54,916 nucleotides of DNA from Chromatiaceae bacterium (GCA_026984455.1 JALSSC010000037.1:1-54916), one strand, 5' to 3'; shown: positions 1 through 8,742, counted from the first letter of the stretch. Notes: generated from the sequence alone by a model not told the origin. Translations and numbers: made by a program.

Positions 1-1
1 C

Positions 2-130
2 GACCTCCCGGAGGTGTTGGCCGATCCCGCCTTCCCGCCCGGCGTGCGGCCCCACCTGCTGCGGCCGGGGGCGGGCGGCTGGCGGGACCTGGAGGAGCGC
101 CTCGGGGTGGGGAGGGCGGTGCCGTGTTGA
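2..130 (+). CDS. 3' end of an unidentified gene (partial)
   Basis: The open frame entering from the left edge gives about 42 residues ending GWRDLEERLGVGRAVPC before a TGA at 128-130. That stop overlaps the GTG start of the next gene at 124, the same close coupling seen through the rest of this operon, so I read it as the C-terminus of a real gene. The fragment is too short to assign a family. From context it probably belongs to the same sugar-modification pathway as the kinase and transketolase subunits downstream, but that is inference. Confidence 0.5.
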   Translation, partial: DLPEVLADPAFPPGVRPHLLRPGAGGWRDLEERLGVGRAVPC

Positions 131-1167
131 ACGCCGCGCTGGAGGGGGGCCAGCGTGGGCATCCGGCGGCGGTGGCGCCGGCGGCCCTGGCCGCGGACCT
201 GGCGGGCGAGCCCTGCGCCGCCGTCCGGCCCGTGGCGGGCGGGGGCAACAGCCGCGTCTACCGGGTGTGTACCCGCTCCGGCGCCCGTTACGCCCTCAAG
301 CGCTATCCCGACGCCGGCGACGACCCCCGCGAGCGGCTGGGGCGCGAATGGGCGGCGCTGCGCCTTATGGAGCGGCTCGGGGTGGACACCGTCCCCCGGC
401 CGCTGGCCTGCGACCGGCCCCGGCACGCGGCCCTCTACTCCTGGCTGGACGGCACCCCCGTAGCGGAGCCGGGGGCGGCGGACATCGACCGGCTGGCGGC
501 CTTCCTCGCCCGTCTCCACGGCCTCAGGGGGGCGGCGGAGGCGGCCGCCTTTCCCTGGGCCTCCGCGGCCTGCCCGACGCCCGCGCACCTGGAGGCGCAG
601 ATCCACCGGCGCCTGGAACGCCTCCGGGCGACCCCGCTGCCCGAACCCGTCGGGGCCTTTCTGGAAGAGTCCTTCCGCCCGTGCTGGGCGCGCCTGCGGC
701 GGGCCTACCGGCACGCCACCCGGGCCGCCGGCCTCGCCCCGGACCAGGCCGTCCCGCTCACCCTGAGCCCCGCGGACGCCGGCTTCCACAACGCCCTGCG
801 CACGCCCCGCGGCCTGGTCCACGTGGACTTCGAGTATTTCGGCCGCGACGACCCCGTGAAGCTGGTGGCGGACATCCTGCTGCATCCGCGCGGCGCCCCG
901 CCGCCGGCCCTGCGCCGGCCTTTCCTGGGCGCCGTCCAGGCCCTCTACGGGGGCGGCGATCCCGATTTCGCGGCCCGCCTGGAGCGCGGCCTGCCGCTCT
1001 ATGCCCTGGTCTGGTGCCTGATCCTGCTCAACGTCTTCCTGCCGGGAGGGGCGCGTGCCGCCGCGCCGGCGGCGGGCGACGCCCTCCGGCGGGAGCGGCT
1101 GGGGCGCGCCCGCGCCCTGTTGCGGCACATCCCCGTCCTGCGCGAGGAGGTGAGAGATGCCCTCTGA
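124..1167 (+). CDS. Aminoglycoside-phosphotransferase/choline-kinase-fold small-molecule kinase
   Basis: This 347-residue protein has the APH kinase layout. A glycine-rich N-lobe (VAGGGNSRVYRV, about residues 38-49) and an ATP-lysine segment (ALKRYP) come first. A catalytic-loop-like stretch ADAGFHNAL follows near residue 220, then a metal-binding segment VHVDFEYFGRDDPVKLVADI, where the first Asp corresponds to the DFG-like Asp of the family. The catalytic HxD is replaced by SPADAGFHN, so activity should not be taken for granted. GTG start at 124 overlaps the upstream stop. It overlaps the transketolase subunit by 11 bp, so the two are probably co-translated. Such kinases in sugar clusters usually phosphorylate a sugar or an amino alcohol; the substrate is unknown. 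Confidence 0.75.
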   Translation: MLNAALEGGQRGHPAAVAPAALAADLAGEPCAAVRPVAGGGNSRVYRVCTRSGARYALKRYPDAGDDPRERLGREWAALRLMERLGVDTVPRPLACDRPRHAALYSWLDGTPVAEPGAADIDRLAAFLARLHGLRGAAEAAAFPWASAACPTPAHLEAQIHRRLERLRATPLPEPVGAFLEESFRPCWARLRRAYRHATRAAGLAPDQAVPLTLSPADAGFHNALRTPRGLVHVDFEYFGRDDPVKLVADILLHPRGAPPPALRRPFLGAVQALYGGGDPDFAARLERGLPLYALVWCLILLNVFLPGGARAAAPAAGDALRRERLGRARALLRHIPVLREEVRDAL

Positions 1168-1990
1168 GGCCCCGTCCCCGCCCCTGGACGCCCGCTCTCT
1201 GCACCTGCGCCGGCTCGTGGTGGAGGCCCTCGCCGGGGCCCGCCGCGGTCATCCCGGTCCGGCCTTCTCCCTGGTGGAGATCCTGCGCGTCCTCTACGAC
1301 GACTTCCTCCGCTACCGCTGCGACGATCCGCAATGGCCGCAACGCGACCGCTGCATCCTCAGCAAGGGCCACGGCTGCCTGGCCCTCTACGCCCTCCTCG
1401 CCGACAAGGGCTTCTTCCCGCGCGCCGAGCTGGCCCGCTTCTGCGCCCCGGACGGGATCCTCGGCGGCCACCCCGAGCTGGCCAAGGTGCCCGGCGTGGA
1501 GGCCTCCACCGGCGCCCTGGGGCACGGCCTGGCGATCGGCATCGGCATGGCCCTGGCGGCGCGTATCCAGGGCCGGGACTCGCGGGTGGTGGTGGTGACC
1601 GGCGACGGCGAACTCGACGAAGGCGCCATCTGGGAGGCGGCCCTGGCCGCCGCCAAGCATCGTCTCGGCCGCCTCCTGGTGATGGTGGACTACAACAGGC
1701 TCCAGTCCTACGGCCCCACCCGCGAGGTCCTGGACCTGGAACCCCTGGCCGACAAGTGGCGCAGCTTCGGCTTCGCCGTGGCGGAGGCGGACGGCCACGA
1801 CCCCGCCGGCCTGGGCGAGGTCATCCACGGCTTCGACTACGGCGACGGGCGGCCCAAGGCGGTGATCTGTCACACGGTCAAGGGACGCGGGCTGCCCTTC
1901 GCCGAACAGCGCCCCGAATGGCACCACCGCTCGCGCCTGAGCGACGCGGACATCGCCGCGATGCGCGCGGCCCTCGGGGAGCACGCATGA
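1157..1990 (+). CDS. Transketolase, N-terminal (thiamine diphosphate-binding) subunit
   Basis: A 277-residue stand-alone transketolase N-half. It contains SKGHGCLALYALL (about residues 58-70), the STGALGHGL segment, and the ThDP/Mg motif GDGELDEGAIWEAALAAAKH followed by an Asn (VDYNRLQ), the GDG-N pattern of ThDP enzymes. The C-terminal half is encoded by the next gene, whose ATG overlaps this stop (ATGA at 1987-1990). Split transketolases are common in LPS and natural-product sugar clusters, where they transfer two-carbon units onto unusual sugars or make branched sugars. The neighbouring RmlD-like reductase and kinase support such a specialised role rather than central pentose-phosphate metabolism. 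Confidence 0.9.
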   Translation: MPSEAPSPPLDARSLHLRRLVVEALAGARRGHPGPAFSLVEILRVLYDDFLRYRCDDPQWPQRDRCILSKGHGCLALYALLADKGFFPRAELARFCAPDGILGGHPELAKVPGVEASTGALGHGLAIGIGMALAARIQGRDSRVVVVTGDGELDEGAIWEAALAAAKHRLGRLLVMVDYNRLQSYGPTREVLDLEPLADKWRSFGFAVAEADGHDPAGLGEVIHGFDYGDGRPKAVICHTVKGRGLPFAEQRPEWHHRSRLSDADIAAMRAALGEHA

Positions 1991-2925
1991 GACGGACCTG
2001 CCTGGAAGGCATCCACGCCCTGGCGCGCCGCGACCCGCGGGTGGTCTTCGTGGGCTCCGACCTGGGCGCGGGCACCCTGGAGCCCTTCCGCCGCGAGTTC
2101 CCCGGGCGCTTCTTCATGGAGGGCATCTCCGAGGCCTATGTGGTGGGCATGGCGGCCGGCCTGGCGCGCGACGGCCTGATCCCCTACGTCAACACCATCG
2201 CCACCTTCATCACCCGGCGGGCCCTCGAACAGGTGGCCGTGGACCTGTGCCTGCAAGACCTCCCGGTGCGCCTGATCGGCAACGGCGGCGGCCTGGTGTA
2301 CGCCCCCCTGGGCCCCACCCACATGGCCACCGACGACTTGGCCCTGATGCGCGCCCTGCCCGGCATGACCGTGATCGTCCCCGCCGACGCCGAGGAGATG
2401 CGCCGCTGTCTCCCCCTCACCCTGGACTGGCCCGGGCCCGTCTACATCCGCCTGGCCAAGGGCCGCGATCCGGTGGTCTCCCGCCCCGAACACGGCTTCG
2501 CCATCGGCCGCGCCATCCTCCTGCGCCCGCCCGGCGAGGTCCTGATGATCGCCTGCGGCGTCCTCGTCCAGCGCGCCCTGGCCGCGGCCGACCTCCTGGC
2601 GGCGCGGGGCATCGCCGCCGGGGTGCTGGACATGCACACCCTGAAGCCCCTCGACCGGGCGGCCCTGGAGCGCTGGGCGCCGGGGCGGTCGCTCGTGGTG
2701 ACCCTGGAGGAACACGGCCCCATCGGCGGCCTGGGCAGCGCCGTGGCCGAGGCCCTGGCCGACGCCGGCGTCGCCGTCCCCCTGCTGCGCCTGGGCCTGC
2801 CCGACGCCTTCCCCGATCGCTATGGCAGCCAGGACGGCCTGCTCCGCCGTTACGGTCTGGACGGCGAGGCCGTCGCCGGGCGCGTCGCGCGGCGTCTCGC
2901 CGGCGGCGGGGGGGCGGAGACATGA
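1987..2925 (+). CDS. Transketolase, C-terminal (pyrimidine-binding and regulatory) subunit
   Basis: A 312-residue partner of the preceding subunit. It shows the conserved glutamate region FMEGISEAYVVGMAAGLA (the Glu that activates ThDP), the segment TIATFITRRALEQVAVDLC, and GLVYAPLGPTHMATDDLALMR typical of transketolase/DXS C-halves. It ends in a transketolase C domain (VVTLEEHGPIGGLGSAVAEAL). The reading frame is open far upstream, but the start at 1987 is fixed by the 4-bp ATGA overlap with the N-subunit stop and by the family N-terminus (RRTCLEGIHALARRDPRVVFVGSD). Both halves must assemble for activity. Confidence 0.9.
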   Translation: MRRTCLEGIHALARRDPRVVFVGSDLGAGTLEPFRREFPGRFFMEGISEAYVVGMAAGLARDGLIPYVNTIATFITRRALEQVAVDLCLQDLPVRLIGNGGGLVYAPLGPTHMATDDLALMRALPGMTVIVPADAEEMRRCLPLTLDWPGPVYIRLAKGRDPVVSRPEHGFAIGRAILLRPPGEVLMIACGVLVQRALAAADLLAARGIAAGVLDMHTLKPLDRAALERWAPGRSLVVTLEEHGPIGGLGSAVAEALADAGVAVPLLRLGLPDAFPDRYGSQDGLLRRYGLDGEAVAGRVARRLAGGGGAET

Positions 2926-3815
2926 GCCCGGCGGTCCTCGTGATCGGCGCCGGGGGCAAGCTCGGCAGCGCCCTGCAACGGGCCTTCGCCCGGGACGCGC
3001 GGGTCACCGGCCTCGGCACCAGGGACCTGGATGCCTGCGATTTCGCCGCGGTGGACCGGGTGATCGACCGATACCGGCCGGATATCCTCGTCAATTGCGC
3101 CGCCTTCCTCGGCATCGACCCCTGCGAACGCGACCCGGAACGGGCCCGGCGGCTCAACGCCCTCTATCCCGGGCACCTGGCGCGGCGCTCCCGGGAGGCG
3201 GGCTTCAAGCTGATCCACATCAGCACCGACGCGGTCTTCCCCGATCTCGAAGGGGACGGCGCCTACGTGGAATCGAGCCCCCCGGGGCCCTGCAACCTCT
3301 ATGGACGGACCAAACTGGAGGGCGACGAACGGGTGCGGGAGCAGGGCGGAGACTACCTGATCGCGCGCATCGGACTGCTGTTCGGCCGCACGCAGCGCAC
3401 CACCCAGTTCGTGGAGAAGATGCTCGCGCGGGTCGCCGCGGGCGCCCGCTCGTTGCGGGTCGCCGCCGACATCGAATCCAGCCCCTGTTACAGCGCCGAC
3501 GTGGCCGCGGGCATACGCGGCCTGGTGGAGCGGAACGCCCCCAGCGGCCTCTATCACCTGGCCAACCAGGGCCGGGCCTCCCTGTACACCCTGATGAGCG
3601 CCCTCGTGGAGGAACTGGGCCTGGCGGTGGAGGTCCTGCCGGCGTCCCACCACGACTTCCCGGCGCTCGCGCGGAAGAACCTGTGCACCCCCCTGGCGAG
3701 CGAAAAACACCCCCCCCTGCGGCCCTGGCGTCAGGCCCTGCAGGCCTATTGCCGGGATCTGCGGGAGGCCCCCGGCCCCGGCGCCCCGGCCCGAGAAACC
3801 ACCCATAGGAGGTGA
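2922..3815 (+). CDS. RmlD-like NAD(P)-dependent sugar reductase/epimerase (SDR)
   Basis: A 297-residue extended short-chain dehydrogenase. The N-terminus has the nucleotide-binding GAGGKLGSAL (residues 8-17), then DILVNCAAF, the catalytic Thr region (ISTDAVFPD) and the YGRTKLEGD segment carrying the YxxxK pair. This pattern fits dTDP-4-dehydrorhamnose reductase and related 4-keto-sugar reductases. The C-terminal half has the usual YHLANQG substrate-loop segment. The ATG at 2922 overlaps the upstream TGA. With the transketolase and kinase it probably finishes a modified sugar for a surface glycan; the exact sugar cannot be read from sequence. Confidence 0.85.
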   Translation: MSPAVLVIGAGGKLGSALQRAFARDARVTGLGTRDLDACDFAAVDRVIDRYRPDILVNCAAFLGIDPCERDPERARRLNALYPGHLARRSREAGFKLIHISTDAVFPDLEGDGAYVESSPPGPCNLYGRTKLEGDERVREQGGDYLIARIGLLFGRTQRTTQFVEKMLARVAAGARSLRVAADIESSPCYSADVAAGIRGLVERNAPSGLYHLANQGRASLYTLMSALVEELGLAVEVLPASHHDFPALARKNLCTPLASEKHPPLRPWRQALQAYCRDLREAPGPGAPARETTHRR

Positions 3816-3820
3816 AGCCC

Positions 3821-5011
3821 GTGTCCCACAACAACTCTGTCGTGGTCCCCTTTCATCCGCGCAACGAGACCGCCGCCGGCGGCCCCCGGGATACGGGCCG
3901 CCCCCTTCCCGGTCAGGGGTCCGACCGCTATCTCATGGACGGCAACAAGATGCTCTGGCACCTCGACCGGGTCGCCGCCTGGCAGCGGGGTGAACGCATC
4001 GCCCCCCTGCACATCGACGTGGGGCTGAGCAAGGGCTGCAACATCAAGTGCCGCTACTGTTACGGCATCACCCAGGCCAACGCCTTCCGCCGGGGGCGGG
4101 AAAGGGTGTTTCCGCGCGAGCCGCTGCTCGCCTACATGCGGGACGCGGGCGAACTGGGGGTCCGTTCCATCGCCCTGATCGGCGAGGCCGAGCCCACCCT
4201 CAACCCGGCCCTGTACGAGGCCGTCGTGACCGGGCGGAAGGCGGGCGCCGACATGGCGGTGGGCACCAACGGCATCCTCTGGGACACCGGGCGCGCGGGC
4301 CAGGAGGCCCTGGAGCACCTCACCTGGATCCGCTTCAACATCAGCGCCGCCAGCGATCACGCCTACCGCCGGGTGCACGCCAGCAAGGACTTCGCCACCG
4401 CCATCGACAAGATCCGCTTCTGTGTGCGGCACAAGCGCCGGCAGGGGCTCGACGTCACCGTGGGGTTGCAGATGGTCCTGACCTCGTACAACGTCGATCA
4501 GGCGGTGCCCCTGGCCCGGCTGGGGGCGGAACTGGGGGTGGACTACCTGGTCATCAAGCAGTGCAGCGACACGGTGCGGAACGATCTCGGGGTATACGCG
4601 GCCCTGGACCAGTATGCCGACTATACCGAGGTCCTGGAAGAGGCCGCCGCGGTGGGGGAGGGCAACCCGGACTACAGCGTCATCGTGAAGTGGAACAAGA
4701 TCCTGAACCGGGGTCAGCGCGACTACCATCAGTGCCTGGGGGTGCCCTTCCTGCTCTATTCCAGCGGTGACGGCCGCCTCTATCCCTGCGGGATGTTCTT
4801 CGACGACCGTGAGGAGGAGTTCCGCATGGGGGACCTGGTGGAGACGTCGTTCAAGCGGATCCTCGAAAGCGACCGCTACTGGGCGGTGGTGGAGCGGGTC
4901 AGGGAACGCATCGACGTGCACAGGGAATGCTATTCCAACTGCCGCACCCATTCGATAAACGACTTCCTGTGGCGGATCCGGAACCCCCCGGCGCACGTCA
5001 ACTTCGTCTAG
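3821..5011 (+). CDS. Radical SAM protein with SPASM-like C-terminal cysteines
   Basis: A 396-residue protein with the radical SAM cluster motif CNIKCRYC (CxxxCxxC, about residues 70-77) after HIDVGLSKG. GEAEPTL follows, corresponding to the SAM-binding GGEP-type strand. C-terminal cysteines in QCLGVPF, YPCGMFF and RECYSNCRTHSINDFL are arranged like SPASM auxiliary-cluster ligands. I chose GTG 3821 because AGGAGG lies at 3807-3812, 8 bp upstream; a GTG at 3812 also overlaps the previous stop but sits inside that Shine-Dalgarno. The family is common beside glycan clusters and some members act on sugars or peptides. Its substrate here is unknown. Confidence 0.85.
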   Translation: MSHNNSVVVPFHPRNETAAGGPRDTGRPLPGQGSDRYLMDGNKMLWHLDRVAAWQRGERIAPLHIDVGLSKGCNIKCRYCYGITQANAFRRGRERVFPREPLLAYMRDAGELGVRSIALIGEAEPTLNPALYEAVVTGRKAGADMAVGTNGILWDTGRAGQEALEHLTWIRFNISAASDHAYRRVHASKDFATAIDKIRFCVRHKRRQGLDVTVGLQMVLTSYNVDQAVPLARLGAELGVDYLVIKQCSDTVRNDLGVYAALDQYADYTEVLEEAAAVGEGNPDYSVIVKWNKILNRGQRDYHQCLGVPFLLYSSGDGRLYPCGMFFDDREEEFRMGDLVETSFKRILESDRYWAVVERVRERIDVHRECYSNCRTHSINDFLWRIRNPPAHVNFV

Positions 5012-5026
5012 CCCGAACGGCCTGTT

Positions 5027-5135
5027 TGTTCCGTCCCCTCTGACTATTTCCGTCCTTCGGTCTGCAGGCCGCACTTCCCCGTGCCACTCTCCGCCTTCCG
5101 AGGGCGTTCCCTGAACCCCTGGGCAAGGCGCGTGA
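5027..5135. repeat. Degenerate copy A of the terminal-inverted-repeat element family
   Basis: Between the radical SAM stop and the opposing glycosyltransferase stop lies sequence resembling the better-preserved copies at 48497 and 50594. It has a left-end-like stretch followed by TATTTCCGTCCTTCGGTC (compare TATTTCCGCCCTTCGGTC at 48515-48532). An internal CCCCTGGGCAAGGCGCG segment matches the reverse complement of the GCGCCTTGCCCAGAGG interior of the 50594 copy. The ends are decayed, so the boundaries are approximate. Confidence 0.5.
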
Positions 5136-5213
5136 GTGAGTCAGGGCGGGGGCCGGCACCGCCGCCGGTGTGGGAGCCCTCGTTGGCGTGGATCGGCTCG
5201 GAGGGATATCTCC

Positions 5214-6986
5214 TCAGGTGCCCCGGGCCCGGCGTCGGACCTCGGTCACCAGAGACCTGGCGAAGGCCTCGTAGGTGGACTCCCGGGCGATCTCCCTGGG
5301 AGGGCGCCGCGGCCTCCGGGCGAAGGCGGCGCGCAAGGTCTCACGGCTGTGGAAGAAGAGACACTGGTCCTCCCAGTAGGGGGCGTCCGTGACGTGACGG
5401 GCGTCGTATACGACGGGGATACAACCGCAACCCGCCGCCTCCGCCAGACGTTGGGAGTGCACCTCGAAGGGGTGGGTCACCAGGGCGAAGCGGGCCGAGT
5501 TGTAGACGCGGGCGACGGGCTCGCCGTGGGGGAGGGGCCCCTTGAAGAAGGGGACGACCTGCGGATAGATCTCCCAGCCGCGCCCATAGACCTCCACCGG
5601 GATGGGGGCCGTCTCGCACATCCAGCGTACCGTGGTGTCGCGCACCACATAGTGGAACAGGTCCCACAGGGCGCGGCGCCCGTCCACCCCGTGGGCCTCG
5701 GCCAGGGCTTCGATTTCAGTGATGGAAAACCGCTGCCCCTGGGCGAAGGCCGTCTCCAGGCGGTCGATGAGGTCCCTTTCGGCGGCCGAGTCCCTGAGGC
5801 GCGAGGCGTAGGCGCTGCCGACGAAGACGATCTTTTCTTCACGGGGGATCTCCGGGCGTTCGCGGAAGACCTCGCCGTCGATGCAGAAGCGCTGGCGGCG
5901 GATATCCCGGGCGCCGGTCCGGCGCAGATAGCCGTCGATACGGGGGGAAAAGGAATAGACCAGATCCCGCTCCCGCCACGGCAACAGGTCGCGGTTGTGA
6001 ACGATCTCCGGCATCGGGTCCTGATACCAGACGGCGTTGAAGACGCTGGGATGGAGGAAGAAGTTGTCCTGGTGATTGATGTCGACCACCAGGTGTGGGC
6101 CCAGTTGGAGGAAGGCGTCCAGTTGATTGACACGGTCCAGGCCTTCGAGGTCGTTGTGTTCGATCGACAACAGCGGCCGATGGCCCAGTTTCTCGAAGGC
6201 CCGGGCGAGGCCCCGGGAGCTGTATTGCATCACTTCCGTCACCCGGGACGCGGGCAGAAAGACCCGCAACGGCCCCTGGAAGTCGTCCACCGCGCGCGTT
6301 CTGCACCGTTCCGTCAGCTCCTCGAAGAGGGCCTGGCGGTTCGCGGCCACTTGCGCATTCAAGGCCGCGAATCCCTGCTCGATGTCACGGCGCCGAGGCT
6401 CCGGCGTGGCGATTGGCAGGGCGATGCGCGTCGGCCGTCGGTAGCGGGTCACCGTCAGACGCGGGACGAAATCTCGGGCCGGCAACGGGATGAGATTGTC
6501 CGGGGCATCCGCCAGGGGCTCGCCGTCGTAGTAGCACAGTTGTCTGCCGAACACCGAGCGGTGACCGAGATTCACCTGCTGTTGGAGCAGGGCGCATTGA
6601 TAGGCGACTACCGGGTCGATGTAGTAGGTGTCCTCCGCGAATGGGCGGATGCCGGATGCAGCCACTGCCTCGCGATGCGCCCGTAGGGTGGAGACGGCCT
6701 CGTCGAAGGCCTGTTGCAGCGCGGCGCGGACCTCCGGCGGCAGATCCAGGCCGCCGCACTCGAATCGCCCGGGCAGGCGCAACGGATGTTCGTCGAAGAA
6801 ACGGAGTAGATGGACGAGTGGAACGTTGACCAGGTTGGGCGGGGCATGGGACAGGGGTTCGCCGTCGTAGTAGCAGAGTTGAACCGCCTCCTCACCCGAT
6901 TCGAGGATCACCCGGTTCTGTTCCAGGGCGACGCGCAAGGCGCGGTGGCGGTCGATGAAATAGGTGTCCTGATGTCCTGTGGTCAT
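5214..6986 (-). CDS. CgeB-like glycosyltransferase with a duplicated N-terminal module
   Basis: A 590-residue protein. I placed the start at ATG 6986 because the coding character and the repeats begin there. The N-terminus carries two copies of a module of about 110 residues. Copy 1 begins DTYFIDRHRAL and contains LCYYDGEPLSHAPPNLVNVP. Copy 2 begins DTYYIDPVVAY and contains LCYYDGEPLADAPDNLIPLP. The C-terminal half (from about residue 220) has glycosyltransferase features of the CgeB/DUF3880 group: IVFVGSAY, VEVYGRGWEIYP and the nucleotide-sugar region FALVTHPFEVHSQRLAEAAGCGCIPVVYD. It presumably glycosylates a surface structure built by the convergent sugar operon. The function of the repeat module is unknown. 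Confidence 0.75.
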   Translation of the reverse strand: MTTGHQDTYFIDRHRALRVALEQNRVILESGEEAVQLCYYDGEPLSHAPPNLVNVPLVHLLRFFDEHPLRLPGRFECGGLDLPPEVRAALQQAFDEAVSTLRAHREAVAASGIRPFAEDTYYIDPVVAYQCALLQQQVNLGHRSVFGRQLCYYDGEPLADAPDNLIPLPARDFVPRLTVTRYRRPTRIALPIATPEPRRRDIEQGFAALNAQVAANRQALFEELTERCRTRAVDDFQGPLRVFLPASRVTEVMQYSSRGLARAFEKLGHRPLLSIEHNDLEGLDRVNQLDAFLQLGPHLVVDINHQDNFFLHPSVFNAVWYQDPMPEIVHNRDLLPWRERDLVYSFSPRIDGYLRRTGARDIRRQRFCIDGEVFRERPEIPREEKIVFVGSAYASRLRDSAAERDLIDRLETAFAQGQRFSITEIEALAEAHGVDGRRALWDLFHYVVRDTTVRWMCETAPIPVEVYGRGWEIYPQVVPFFKGPLPHGEPVARVYNSARFALVTHPFEVHSQRLAEAAGCGCIPVVYDARHVTDAPYWEDQCLFFHSRETLRAAFARRPRRPPREIARESTYEAFARSLVTEVRRRARGT

Positions 6987-7207
6987 TGGCTGGTGGGCGG
7001 CCTGTGTCTGTTCATGAGGGGTACGGGGGCGGAGTGCGCCGTCCCTGTTCCGGCGCGCGGGTGCCGGAAGTCCGGCGCGGGGTCGTCGGCAAGGGTCTCT
7101 GGCGATACCCGTGCAAGATTCGTGACGGATCCGGTCCGGGGGCAAGGCGGGGTCGGCAGGTGCCGCCGCGTCTCCCGCGGCTTCCCACGGCCCGAGAGGC
7201 ATCGGCC

Positions 7208-7290
7208 ATGAACAGACACTACAGCCCGCTGAAATTCCTGGGCCTCCCGGAGCACCTGGAGGCCCTGCGCCGGGCGCTTCCATGGGGCGT
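7208..7290 (+). pseudogene. Possible truncated start of another radical SAM gene
   Basis: ATG 7208 opens a frame reading MNRHYSPLKFLGLPEHLEAL, which closely resembles the N-terminal YSPLK(F/I) signature preceding the CxxxCxxC domain in a family of radical SAM proteins found near glycan genes. After about 25 residues the similarity stops, and no cysteine cluster follows before the opposing GGDEF gene at 7387. I read it as the left-over 5' end of a deleted gene. It lies in the otherwise featureless 6987-7386 gap. Confidence 0.4.
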
Positions 7291-7386
7291 TCAGGCAGTT
7301 AGGGGATATTCGTGTCCATGGCGGGAACGTCCCCGGCAGCCTGCGCCTGGGATGGCGGCGGCGATGGCGCGGAGCACTGAGTTGCC

Positions 7387-8742
7387 TCACGGCCCAGTGG
7401 CCCGAGAGATGACCACCCGATCGCGCCCCTCCGCCTTGGCCTCCATGAGGAGGCTATCGGCCAGGGAGAACAGGGCCTCGGCATCGATTTCCGTCCCCGC
7501 GTCCAGGAAGGTCCCGCCGATACTGAGGGTGATGCGCAAAGGGCCATCGCTCGTCTCCACTTCGCGGCAGGACACGCATTCGTGGATGCGGGCCGCCACC
7601 TGTTCCAGGGCGGCCTTGTCCTTTGGGAACACCACCACCGCGAACTCCTCTCCACCCCAGCGAAATACCGAGTCCGCCGTCCGCACCGCCTCTTCCAGGC
7701 GCTGGGCGAAGGCACGGAGGACTTCATCCCCCACGGCGTGACCGTGCGCATCGTTGACCTGCTTGAAGTGATCGAGGTCGATCATCAGCAGACCCAGGGG
7801 GACCCGGGCGCGACCCGCATAGGCCAGGTCCTGCCGCAGTCGCTGATCGAAGGCGCGGCGGTTGCCGAGGCCGGTGAGCAGGTCCTGGGTGGCGATCCGG
7901 CGTAGGCGTTGATAGAGCACTTGGCCGAAGATATCCACGATCTCGTCCGAGGCGGCCTCGATATCAGCCAGGTAGTCCAGGATGCCATACGGACGGCCCG
8001 CGTCGGCGTCTTCGAAGGCCAGGCGGGTGAGGCGGTGGAGGCGTCGATGGGCCGATCTCAGCCCCTCGCGCTCCTTTTCGGGGACCTGTTCGAGGCCGCC
8101 GGCGTCCAGCCACCGGCCCAAATCGCAGGCGTTCTCGGACAGGGGCAGGAGTTCCCGCGCCACCGGCTCGCCCAGGGCCAACCGATAGACACGCGACTTC
8201 CACTCCAGGTGGTCGGTGTAAGCCTTGAGTACCTGGTCCCGATCCACCATGAGGAGGGTCTCACAGCTGTGGTGTATACGCGCCAGCTCTTTGTCCACTA
8301 CCTCCTGGTAGCGCTGCAGAGAGATGACCAGATGTGTGACCAAGGCCTGAATGGCCTGAGCGAGATCGATGACCCGGCACAGGGAGCGGGCCACCTCCTG
8401 CCCGCCTTGGGCCATGAGCTGGTCGACGAACAGGCTGCGCATCTGACTAAGAGCAGAGATGGAGGTGGCGTGCTCACAGTCATGATTACGCCAGTACAGG
8501 GCCTGTCGATACTGGATTCGGAAGAAATCCCGTCCATATTCCCCGGCGATGAAACTCTCCAGGTAGGTAGGCAGGAAGGGTGGGTCCCCGTCGGACCAGG
8601 CCGAGGTCTCACGAAACCAGGCCTCGTACTCCTCGCGCCTTTCCGCCAGGATCGCCTGCAACAGACCGCTATGAGTGGCCAGGGTATCGATGTCGGCCTC
8701 GCTGAGGCACACCAGACGGTGCAGGCGGCGAATGTCTTGCAT
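7387..8742 (-). CDS. Diguanylate cyclase with globin-like and CZB-like sensor domains (GGEEF)
   Basis: A 451-residue protein, start ATG 8742 (the frame stays open upstream to 8856). About residues 10-165 form an all-helical region that looks like a protoglobin/globin-coupled sensor (FIAGEYGRDFFRIQYRQALYWRNHDCEH). About residues 185-265 match the CZB zinc-binding pattern: DHLEWKSRVYRL, then NACDLGRWL, then SAHRRLHRL (H, C, H, H). The C-terminus is a complete GGDEF domain with GGEEF at residues 363-367 preceded by RTAD, the RxxD product-inhibition site. It should make c-di-GMP from GTP in response to a gas, redox or metal cue. The domain calls for the two sensors are by eye; GGDEF is certain. 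Confidence 0.85.
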   Translation of the reverse strand: MQDIRRLHRLVCLSEADIDTLATHSGLLQAILAERREEYEAWFRETSAWSDGDPPFLPTYLESFIAGEYGRDFFRIQYRQALYWRNHDCEHATSISALSQMRSLFVDQLMAQGGQEVARSLCRVIDLAQAIQALVTHLVISLQRYQEVVDKELARIHHSCETLLMVDRDQVLKAYTDHLEWKSRVYRLALGEPVARELLPLSENACDLGRWLDAGGLEQVPEKEREGLRSAHRRLHRLTRLAFEDADAGRPYGILDYLADIEAASDEIVDIFGQVLYQRLRRIATQDLLTGLGNRRAFDQRLRQDLAYAGRARVPLGLLMIDLDHFKQVNDAHGHAVGDEVLRAFAQRLEEAVRTADSVFRWGGEEFAVVVFPKDKAALEQVAARIHECVSCREVETSDGPLRITLSIGGTFLDAGTEIDAEALFSLADSLLMEAKAEGRDRVVISRATGP

